Source: Sphaerulina vaccinii
Taxonomy: Eukaryota > Ascomycota > Dothideomycetes > Mycosphaerellales > Mycosphaerellaceae
DNA: 64,000 nucleotides
Assembly (NCBI GenBank): GCA_022570795.1
Contig: JAKUDP010000002.1
Span: 1,798,001-1,862,000, forward strand
Reading direction: 5' to 3'
The position numbers and the translations under genes were made by a program. This document shows positions 40,628 through 49,686 of this stretch, piece after piece; the stretch's first letter is position 1; each line of letters begins with the position of its first letter. The notes beneath the pieces are model-generated. The model was not told where the DNA came from. It saw only the letters and a list, made by a program, of their open reading frames with translations, and made no database searches.

Positions 40628-42917
40628 GTTGCGGGCGGCTGGCGGAGCCCTTTGGCGTCAACCCCTTGATCACATATTTGTTGCCAGATAGCATAGTACT
40701 CGTTGCAGGGAAAGTTGTTCCTACATTCTTGATAAAGTCCTGTCCACTTAGGCGTTGAGAGGCCGGAAATCTTTGTTGGTATGCAGTGTAAAGGTCGATT
40801 TGTAGAGTCTCGCTGTCTGCATCGATGCGGTAAGAACTCTGAAGCCACAACGAGCTTCTGGCGGGCTCAGGCACAGCAGCCAGCTGGACTGGTTCAGCAA
40901 TACCCAGGCCGCTGCTTGCCGCAGGCTGAGGGATTAGAGCTTGGTCTAGGCTTCTGCGCCTGGCGTCTGTAAGCTCATGTTGCTCTATCACATCCCGACC
41001 AGAAGTTTTCAGCTTCAGGCCTCTCATGAGCCAGTCTCCAGAAGCATCCTGGGCTAGGCTTGTGGCAGGAGATGGAAAGGTCCGCCGCATAGTCTCGAGG
41101 AATTCAGCCGCTCTCAAGCAGTTGCGCGTTGAGAATCTCTGCGAGTACGCACTGTATAGATGCACCAGCAAGACTCCCGAAGATGAGTCGGGCAGGCAGT
41201 AATCTCGGAGCCATGCTTCGGTCCTGGATGGCTCCGACATGGCCGACATGGCAAGTAGTCTGTCTGAAGCCGAAATGACTGACCGTGCCATGGAGGATAT
41301 ATGCCCAGTCTGGCTTGCCTCTGCTGTTGTCCCGGTCGTCTTTCTACCACTCTTTTGCGCACTGGCTTCGATCGTTGATGGGGCTACCTTCTGACGAACG
41401 CCTTTGACCACATAAGTGCCGCTTGAGGAGGTTTCCAACTTCGAGCCAGGGAAGCTTGACAAAACGGAAGACCCAAACTCAGCATAGCCGAGTCTGGGAA
41501 CACCCGGGAAAGTGTTCCGATATGTCTGCCACAACACCGCGACCGTGGTCTGCGTTGTAGCGTCAGCAACGAATTGGCGCCGGAGCCATTGTCTCGCTTG
41601 TACTTGTTGTGGCGTTAGTGATTCAGCGGGCACTGGCGCAGGTTGTACGGGCGTTGGTAAGGAGGTGACCTGCTGCGGCGCCAGGACATTGCCTGTGGCA
41701 GCTGCAACGTACATCGTGTGTGCACGTCCTAGAGGCTGAGTTGCAGACGACATAGTCCGATGTTGGGGAGGATAGGTGTGGGTATAAGAGTTCCCTCCAG
41801 CAGCGATGAGATGCGTAGCTGGTGGTGGGAGTACCAGTGCTGGATTTACAGGAGTCAAAGCTGGACGTCGTTCCGACGAACTCACATTGCTATGTGTAGA
41901 AGCTGCTGCGTGCGCCGTTGACTGCTGTGTTGGAGCCCAGTCAGGGCAGTGTTGATAGCCCGGTGGCTCAGGAGTTGCCCTCTTACTCACATTGCCATCT
42001 TGCATCTGCACATTCTCTGCTGCCTCGGCGTCCTCGTCGTCCGGAAGATCAATGATGGTGTTCTTGAACCAGCAGTCCTTGCACACATCCACATGCAGTC
42101 GTTCAGCATAGGCCTCCAGGTATCGTGCACCCATTGGAGAAGTCCTTTCAATCTTGTCGAGTATGCTGTAGAATTCTGACAGATTTCCGTAGCTACGCCT
42201 TTGTTGCTGAAAATCTGTGTGTGGAGGATCTGAGGATGGCGGTGTGGGCAGAGATGACTCTGGTGACACTGTCTCCTTGCCTTTGCTCTTCCGAGGTGAC
42301 CTTCGTGGTGATTGACTTGAATTGGTATCCAGCTCTGCCAATGGTTGCCGCTGGATCTGTCTGCACGAGGTTGCTTCCCACCATACTGCCCAGGACGCCT
42401 CGCTCAAGATATCCGCCTTCTCCACTATCGCCATAGCGATCTGCGCTTCGTTCTGATCCTGAAATGGATACCACTCATTGTCGCGACTGTGTCGGCCACC
42501 AACAACCACCTCCTCATCTTCCACAGCTGGGTCGAACACGTTCAGGTCGGCATTAACAGCCCAAAGTGCAACCTCGTTCTGTTCTCTCTGCTGTCGACTC
42601 GTACTCTTCAGCTCCCAGCTCAACCTTTCTGCTACGAGAAACAACTTCCGCTGGTATGCGCTTGCATCGCGTGCCTTTCCACATTGTGGGCAGATGCCGC
42701 CTTTGACATCACCGTTGTTCAGGGCCTCCCATGATCTCTTGGGAAGCAGAGACAATGGATATGGAACGTTATGAAAGTCCTTGCCAATGCCGGAGTTGAT
42801 ATGCGGCTTGTACTTTTGGATTGGTTCGTGAGCTCGTTGCTTTGTACTTCCAAGTGTAGTTCGTTGGCGTTTCGCCACTTGCTCCCTCTCCCAATCAGCT
42901 CGCCGTTTCGAAGACAT
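40593..42917 (-). CDS. Protein with tandem RFX-type winged-helix repeats (repeats 1-3)
   Basis: Frame from ATG 42917 (MSSKRRADWEREQVAKRQR) to TAA 40593, 774 aa if it ends here. Residues about 65-80 and 290-310 carry CPQCGKAR and CKDCWFKN, two CxxC knuckles that could bind zinc. A basic Ser/Pro linker follows. The second half has three about 70-residue repeats of one plan: WL, then LW or LY-x-x-Y, an EF or DF, a hydrophobic pair before FP, and a final VxKG[LV]+xK. Examples are QWLRRQFVAD...TYVVKGVRQK, AWLRDYCLPD...DWLMRGLKLK and LWLQSSYRID...KYVIKGLTPK. This spacing is that of the RFX DNA-binding domain, which normally occurs once per protein. Nuclear DNA binding is inferred. The gene probably continues into repeats 4-6. 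Confidence 0.75.
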   Translation of the reverse strand: MSSKRRADWEREQVAKRQRTTLGSTKQRAHEPIQKYKPHINSGIGKDFHNVPYPLSLLPKRSWEALNNGDVKGGICPQCGKARDASAYQRKLFLVAERLSWELKSTSRQQREQNEVALWAVNADLNVFDPAVEDEEVVVGGRHSRDNEWYPFQDQNEAQIAMAIVEKADILSEASWAVWWEATSCRQIQRQPLAELDTNSSQSPRRSPRKSKGKETVSPESSLPTPPSSDPPHTDFQQQRRSYGNLSEFYSILDKIERTSPMGARYLEAYAERLHVDVCKDCWFKNTIIDLPDDEDAEAAENVQMQDGNVSKRATPEPPGYQHCPDWAPTQQSTAHAAASTHSNVSSSERRPALTPVNPALVLPPPATHLIAAGGNSYTHTYPPQHRTMSSATQPLGRAHTMYVAAATGNVLAPQQVTSLPTPVQPAPVPAESLTPQQVQARQWLRRQFVADATTQTTVAVLWQTYRNTFPGVPRLGYAEFGSSVLSSFPGSKLETSSSGTYVVKGVRQKVAPSTIEASAQKSGRKTTGTTAEASQTGHISSMARSVISASDRLLAMSAMSEPSRTEAWLRDYCLPDSSSGVLLVHLYSAYSQRFSTRNCLRAAEFLETMRRTFPSPATSLAQDASGDWLMRGLKLKTSGRDVIEQHELTDARRRSLDQALIPQPAASSGLGIAEPVQLAAVPEPARSSLWLQSSYRIDADSETLQIDLYTAYQQRFPASQRLSGQDFIKNVGTTFPATSTMLSGNKYVIKGLTPKGSASRPQHACSISANSAA

Positions 42918-43263
42918 TCTGCAGTGCCATTGGCAGTTCGCATTGGAGAACAAGAGTATCTCGGCGAACCAAGAGAAGCAGAGAAGGTGGACGCGACTGC
43001 GACGCGACGACCCACTTCAGCATCCTTGTCAAAGCGGAACTCAAGTGCGACTCCGAACCTTCCTGCACCTTTGCTCACTTACCGAGAACCCCTCTTGACT
43101 TGACTTGATGGAGTCCTCAACAGAGCACCGCACGAGACGAGCAGCACATGCCATGGAGAGCTCGGGCTATCTCTACTCGAGGTTGGGTTGGCAGGTAAGT
43201 ATAATAGACGTGTAAGTCCAATGTCTATCAATTATTGTCTCATCCCTTCGCACCATCACAATA
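42918..43263. other. Divergent promoter region
   Basis: About 350 bp between the RFX-repeat gene and the dehydrogenase, transcribed away from each other. No gene seen. Confidence 0.5.
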
Positions 43264-44291
43264 ATGGCAGCTGCAACTGCAGCCATATCCTTCGCTGTCA
43301 AAGGAAAGACCGCATTGATCACGGGCGCCGGCAGTGGTACATTTCTTCGAGGCCATCGTCGTCACGATCACTGCTGATGCTAGTATCTCTCACAGGAATC
43401 AACTTCTGCTTCGCCAGACTCCTCCTCGAGCGAGGCTGTAATGTAGTCATCGCAGACATCGGCCTTCGTCCAGAAGCAGAACAGCTTGTACAGCAGTATT
43501 CTAATAGAGATGGGACTACGCCCACGGCCGTCTTCGTCAAGACCGATGTTGCTAGCTGGGCACAGCTCGAGAATGCTTTCGATGTGGCAGACAAGGAATA
43601 CGGAGGAGCAGATGTCGTCTGCCCCGGAGCTGGTATTTTCGAACCTCATTGGACAAACTTCTGGGTACCTCCAGGTACAGGTGCTTCAAAAGACAAGATT
43701 CATGGGGACAATGATGTTGGACACTACGCACTACTGGACATCAACTTAACACATCCTATTCGTGCCACACAACTGGCCATATCGAAATGGCTCAACCCAC
43801 CAGGAGGCTCGAAGTCTGGAAAGGTGTCTGCCACGAATCCCAAACGCGTTGTACATGTTTCGAGTATCGCTGGACAAACACCAGCCCTCTGTCAACCTCT
43901 CTACGTTGCTTCAAAGCATGCCATCTCTGGTTTCATCCGATCTCTGGCACCCTTGGAGCAGACAATGGGTATCCGCGTAAATGGTGTTGCGCCTGGTGTC
44001 ATCAAGACTCCTTTATGGACGGACCATCCGGAGAAGCTTTCGTTACTAGATGAAAAGCAAGACGTGTGGGTCGAGCCAGAGGAAGTCGCCGAAGCCATGC
44101 TAAGGTGCATTGAGAGCGACGAAGTGGTTGGTGGATGGGTTCTCGAGGTCACAAAGGGCGCGACTCGGAACGTTGACTGGAGGAACGATCGTGGACCGCA
44201 AGGTCCTGGTGCTACTGCGAGCAATACCGCAGTCAACGTTGCTCAGGTCTATGACTGGCTTGCTCAGCCTGGCTGGGGTGTGGCGAAATGA
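43264..44291 (+). CDS. Short-chain dehydrogenase/reductase (15-PGDH-like), two exons
   Basis: Exons 43264-43336 and 43396-44291; 322 aa. The 59-bp intron (GTACAT, CACAG) splits the cofactor loop TGAGSG|IN. Rossmann features: KTALITGAGSGIN, then ADIG after beta-2, suggesting NAD(H), and VVCPGAGIFEP in the NAG position. The catalytic set is Ser in VVHVSSIAGQTP and Tyr-Lys in PLYVASKHAISG. GVAPGVIKTPLW is the substrate-loop start. The arrangement resembles fungal 15-hydroxyprostaglandin-dehydrogenase-like SDRs; the substrate is unknown. ATG 43264 is chosen because it begins just before the Rossmann strand. The track's longer upstream frame has no signal. Confidence 0.9.
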
Positions 44292-44859
44292 GATCAAGAA
44301 TTCAGATCTGCACTGATTTGCTACAGAAGGCTTCAGCCAAGATTCAGCATTGTCTACGATACTTGCGCGGTTTCAATGCATGGTCAGGCAATCGTTGACC
44401 AAGCCACATGACACAAATGGAACTCTTTGTAGGATCGACTGACCATGTGCAGAATCAGTCAAAGGAGTGTACGGCTCACGCTTATCAAGTCAAGCTTATT
44501 ACCACTTCGACCAGCGATACTATTGGCACTGTTCTCGGGGCAATTCTTGCTCAAGCCCAACTTAACTGGTGCTTTACACAGCAGCAGGATCAACACTTGT
44601 TGGAAAGAAGCAGGCTCTGAGATGAACATCTCCAACGCGGTCTCGAAACGTGTCGTTGCTGCATATCTGATGTTCTCATCGTGGCCTCCACCAGCACACG
44701 AACATGACAGGCCCCATACATGTGCCTCTCGGGCACTCGAACGACTTCCACGGCACTACAGATCCACCTGGCGCGGAGAATTGAACACATCAACATCATG
44801 GAGAGGACAGATTTGCTCAGCTTGTCTCTTCTCTGGTACCTCCTCAGGAACAATCACCA

Positions 44860-44950
44860 CATTGAGGTCGGCCTTTACCCTGGTGAGGGTGCACTTCTGG
44901 GTGTCGGCTATAGCGTTGAGTTTGGCTATCATCTTGGTCTGGTCTGGCAT
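44860..44950 (-). pseudogene. Shard of the coiled-coil gene (DQTK module)
   Basis: The minus strand reads DQTKMIAKLNAIADTQKCTL then TRVKADL. The intact gene at 46.9 kb reads DQTKTITQLNAAAETEKRTL then TRTRTDL. Roughly 70 percent similar at DNA level by eye. It is not part of a complete frame. Confidence 0.6.
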
Positions 44951-45164
44951 GCAACTTCCGATTAGTGGGCCTCAGTATTCCTCTGTGTTCAAGTCGCGCC
45001 GTGAAGGTCGTTGCTGCTGTGGAGAGACCTGGCGCGGAGAACGATCACATTTAAATGATGGAGAAGACAAGTGTGCTTAGCCGTTTTCTTTCCTGGTACC
45101 TCCTTGGGCTACAATCGCTACATTTTCGACCCACAGATGCTATGAGCTTTCTGTTGGTCGTTAG

Positions 45165-45710
45165 TGGTGCTGCCTGCTGGCCTATCCCCGGCAAGCTCAT
45201 TTCGAATGGAGTGGGCATTGTGGGCGTGCTGCCTTCTGGCCCGTACCCGAGCAGATCATCACGAACGGTGTGGGCATTTGGTCGCGCTGCCTTGTGGGCC
45301 ATCTCCGAAGAAAGCATCTCAAATGGAGTGGGCATTGTGGCGGTGCTACCTTCTAGCCTATCTCCGAACAAATTCTGTCAAACGACCTCCGGGCTCGAAC
45401 TTGGAAGGTGGGTTTTAAGTGGGTTTCAGCATAAGTCCTGCATTGCTACGGAACACGATAGCAAAACGCACAGAACTCGTGGCCGTGCGTCGATTTGTGC
45501 AAAGCGGACACATCCGGCGCTATCACGTACAAGTGAGAGAAGAGATGTGGATATTTGGTGGTGACGCCTTCCGGCCAATTCCAGACGATATCGACGCCGA
45601 TTGCTGTGGGCACTGGTGTGGTATGTGGTGTCGTGGTCGTCGTTGCTGATGCTGCCTTCCAGCCGATCTCCGACAACATCATCTCGAATGGTGTGGGCTT
45701 CATGGCGGCG
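45165..45710 (-). repeat. PTPFEM units: repeated copies of the coiled-coil gene's start exon
   Basis: About 57-bp units whose minus strand contains ATGCCCACTCCATTTGAGATG-like sequence occur three times in a row (about 45165-45340), with a partial fourth to 45385 and a separate copy at about 45650-45710. Translations include MPTPFEMLSSEMAHKAA, MPTPFEMSLPGIGQQAA and KPTPFEMMLSEIGWKAA. The intact gene begins MPTHFEMLHAEMGRRA. Confidence 0.65.
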
Positions 45711-46455
45711 TCTCCTGTCGCGGTGGTCGTTGTTGCTGCGGAGAGGCGCATGGTCAGGCTCAACTAAGGCAGAAGTGCATCCTATTCACCAACCATGCCT
45801 GCTACTCTGTCGCAAACCTTTATTGCTGTGTATCCACATCAGCCACCCTGGTGCTTTACCGCACAACGGAGATCGGTTGTCCCTATTGTTCCCCTCAGCT
45901 TTCGAAAAGACCTCCACGCCTTTCTAAGCGCACCGAGAGCGCAGAAAACTTTACGACATGAAATCAGAGAAGACATGGCCCTCAAACTACACTCAAGAAA
46001 CCCCATCAGGAGTCAAATCCATGACGCCACCGCGCTGAATAGCATGGGCAGTATAGCCAAGGCAGAAGCTTAAGTTACTCGCTCGACTTCTCCGTCAACC
46101 CGGCTCACGCCATCTATTGCTACAGACCCACACTGCTTGCCGTGGTGGCTGGCAGGACAATGGAGAACAGGTTGCACAAACGAATTTTCCTATTGTGCTG
46201 CGCATTCACAACAATAGGATCCCACATCGAAACCTTAAACCTTAAATTCTATTGTGAGCCCAATTGTCTGATATGCGAGCTAAAAACTCACAGTACAGCT
46301 TCGCGATATCCATGCGCACAATAGAAGGCAATGGGTATATTACTTCTCTTTGGACTTGTCTCCTTGCTTTCTTTCTTTCTTCTTTGTAACCAATTCTCAC
46401 ATTTCGAAACCTCTCCGCACGACCCACGACCACCAAGACACCAACGGCAACGACA

Positions 46456-48341
46456 ATGCCCACTCACTTTGAGATGCTCCATGCGGAGATGGGTCGCAGG
46501 GCCCCAGGTGGGCCTGCCACCCCTACCGCCACCACTCCACCTGCTGCACCAGCAGTAACACCAGTCTCGGCTCCGGTCGTCGTTCCGGCCCGCTTGCCGC
46601 CGCCCCGTCCCGCTTCGCTGCTTGCAGCACTGGCACATTCCAGTGGTTCGTGATACTACTTCCTTCACAACTCACAACACCATGGCAGTCAGCTAACACC
46701 ATGGCCTCAGACGGCGCACTTGCCGATCCGCAAGCTGCCAAGATCATCACCGACCTCCAAACTGCCAACAACGAACTGTACGACAGCGCAGCCGCCATCC
46801 AGACCGCCAATGACTTGCTCACTGCCGAGCTCAATGCCATCAAAGCACAGCTCAACGAGCAAAAGAGAGATACCGAGTCCCTCAAACGAGAAGTCGCCGA
46901 TCAAACCAAGACGATAACCCAACTCAATGCTGCCGCCGAAACCGAGAAGCGCACCCTTACGAGAACAAGGACCGACTTGCAAGATGCCAGAGCAAGCAGA
47001 GACGAGGCTAGAAGGCTCGCCGCCAACCTCGACCATCAGATCAAAGGAGAGGCACAGCGACGTCACACCCTCCAGAGCGAAACCGACAAGGCCGTCGCCG
47101 ATACCACCGTAGCCAGGAAAGAAATCAACAGGCTCGAGAGACAGCTAGCTCTGGCAGGCCGTGACCAGAAGGCGCACGACTTTCTACAGTCTATTCGTAA
47201 AGAGCTAGAAGGGCAATTCCAAGAGACTGGCACAGCCTTCACACCAGACGGTGTCATCGGCCACATGCGTCGCATGTCGCAGCAGGCCGTCATCAATCGC
47301 AACGTCTCCGGCGACAGCAATTCCTCCGACCAGCAGAATGCAGCCCCATCATCTAATGGCAACGGCCGTCGCAGTCTCGGTGCCCGCACAACATCGAACA
47401 TTGCGCAAGAGCTTGATGCCGCTGCAGCACGCGACGACAGCAATTCCTCCGACCAGCAGAGTGTCGCCCAATCGACCAATGGCAACGCTGCGCAAGAGCT
47501 CGACGACGCTACAGCACGCGATGGCAGTGTAGATGAGAACAGTCTTGATGGTCTTCGAGTGCCAAAGCAGCGCGACCCGCAGACCGTCTCTCCCAAGGAT
47601 CGAAAGATCAAAGAGCAAGAGGCGCGTATCGAGTGGCTCGAGAAGAAGATCGACGTCATGGAGAAGGCTCCTGTTGTCTTGCCTGTGAAGCCCTTCTCCT
47701 CAACCTCAACACCTGTGTCGGCAATCTCCAAAACCTCAACACCCTTGACGGCAGTCTCCGCAACCTCAACACCCTCGACAGCATTTGGTACCACTGCCGA
47801 CAGGATAAAGCACGCCAAGAAGGCCCAGCCGAAAGCAGATCCCTCTTTACTGTCCCAATCGAAAGCAGATTCCAATTCATACAGCTTCCAACTCGCGAAA
47901 GCCAAAGCTGCCAATGAAATGCTCCAAGACGACATGGCTGATCAGGTCAAGAAGGCGCTCGCAAAGGCACTCAAAGAAGCCGCAGACGAGAGAAAGTCGC
48001 GCATGGTTGACCGGGGAACTTTCGAAGAGCGGGTTGCTCCTTCACCCACACCAGTCGTCGCCTCTCCCAACAGCATCCGTTACGTCGACCGTTACGTCGA
48101 AAAGGTTCGAGACTCGACCATCTACGAAGCATTCCGAAACTCTTCACCCTGGCTGCAGGTCCCGCTCGCTTTCCTCATCTGCTTTCTTCTCTACTTCGGC
48201 TTCTCAGGATATTGCACAGACAGAATGTGGCTCGCTGCCAACAACCACTATCGTTACAATCAAGCAGACTATGCGATCCTCGGCAACATCTATCAGAGAC
48301 TCGAAGGCCTTACAGGTTACAATAGTCAGCTTCTCGGCTGA
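46456..48341 (+). CDS. Coiled-coil protein with C-terminal membrane anchor, two exons
   Basis: Exons 46456-46645 and 46711-48341 (65-bp intron, GTTCGT donor, GCTAAC branch, CTCAG acceptor, phase 1); 606 aa. Exon 1 encodes MPTHFEMLHAEMGRRA and a Pro/Ala-rich stretch. Residues about 70-240 form a long coiled coil (ELNAIKAQLNEQKRDTESLK and onward). The middle is Ser/Asn/Gln-rich with an imperfect repeat around SNSSDQQ, then three 10-residue units (STSTPVSAIS, KTSTPLTAVS, ATSTPSTAFG). Near the C-terminus is one hydrophobic helix (LQVPLAFLICFLLYFGF) followed by about 45 residues, so it is probably a membrane-anchored tether with the coil in the cytosol. No known family is recognised. Fragments of it flank it on both sides. 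Confidence 0.75.
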
Positions 48342-49686
48342 TTTTACACTCTACACTTCTGTACTACGACTCACACACACATACGACTTTACACCTCATG
48401 ACGGCTGGCATATGCATGGCGGACGAGCGGGCCAGAGAGGCACACACTTGGTTTTGTTTTCGCGATGATACCCCAGGGTCGAAGCAATGGCAATGGCTTC
48501 ATGACGGCATGGCTAGCGGTTGTTTCTTCACATACACAGAACTCAATATCTTTGCATAACTGTTTCTCATGTACATGTGCACTTCTCGCTTTCTGACTGA
48601 CATCTTCTCCTCGTTTGCACGTCCATCTCCGCCGTCCCATCACTCCACGCCGCCGAGTGTCCAAGCCTGCCAGTATCATGTGAACGTGGCCGTAACAGAG
48701 AGGCTATCATGATTGTGTTTGCCTTTCACGCCGCCTCAACTCCTCCGCGCTGCCCACTTCGCCATACTCACTTCTGCAGCAGTCTGTCGACCTTCCAGAG
48801 ACCGGCAGGCCTGGCATCTGCTGGGCGAACGAAGACGATGAACGAATTCAACGCGACAGCCGAATCCGAGAAGCGCGGTCTCGCGAGAACGAGCATGGCT
48901 TCACGGCGCGGTAGTTTTTCTTCTTCTCCACATAGTTCTCTACACACACACCAATGCATTGATGTTTGCAGCACAACTTCTCTCATGTCTCACTGTGCTT
49001 TTCTCGCTTTCTCACTATACTCACTACTTCAGCAATTCGACCTTCCAGAGATCTTCTCTGCACTCTCGAGCCACTATGCGTATAAGATTGTAGACCTAAC
49101 GCAGCAAGAATGCTGTTGACACCACAGAGATGGCTTGTGCGGTCTTCTCTGCAGCCTCTTCGGGATCTTAGAGATCCAGGTTATTAGCACAATGTTGAGA
49201 CTCTTTCATGTCCTCTCGCAGATTTCTGCAATGCTACGTCTCGAAGATGTCACCTCATTCTGTGACCATAACAACATGAAGAATAGAAGGAAGGTAATAT
49301 CCTGTGACCAAGTGAGAGCTGCAAATAGTGGAGATGTCAAGATGCGTATGGGAGAAAAGACTGATGAGGTGCAACGTAGTATTGTTTCTCTACGTGAAAT
49401 GCAAGATCACACTGTAGATCCTCCTTGATTCGTTTCCATCTTTCATATCCTGAAGCCATGTTTCGTTTCCCAGACCGACAAAAGAAAAGTGTTGAATGAG
49501 TGTGTGTTGGCAGATGTGTGGTTACTCTGCCGTTGATGTACGCCTGACTTTCTTGATGGCAAGATCAAGCTTGCCATCATGGAAATGCTGGTGTTGTGAG
49601 GGTGTGCAAGATGCCGGTGATCGGTTGAGTTTGTTGGTGGTCTTGTTGTCGTATCCGTGTGATGTCGTAGCTGCTGTGATTCACGC
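48342..49686. other. Intergenic with one more coiled-coil-gene shard
   Basis: 1.3 kb without an intact gene. It contains the shard at 48830-48905, and the 14-mer CGACCTTCCAGAGA occurs at about 48789 and 49036, suggesting a small duplication. Confidence 0.5.
48830..48905 (+). pseudogene. Shard of the coiled-coil gene (DQTK module)
   Basis: The plus strand reads RTKTMNEFNATAESEKRGLA then RTS, matching QTKTITQLNAAAETEKRTLT of the intact gene at 46.9 kb. It lies downstream of that gene in the same orientation. Confidence 0.55.

Larger units (their letters stand above)
44292..46455. other. Degenerate-repeat intergenic region
   Basis: 2.2 kb without an intact gene, holding minus-strand shards of the neighbouring coiled-coil gene (described separately) and a local duplication: about 90 bp at 44766-44860 is repeated at 45028-45115, with shared strings such as ACCTGGCGCGGAGAA and CTGGTACCTCCT. 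Confidence 0.55.

Noticed and set aside
47063..47935. 290-codon minus-strand frame opposite the coiled-coil gene.
   Set aside because: Shadow of repetitive Ser/Thr/Ala codons on the plus strand.
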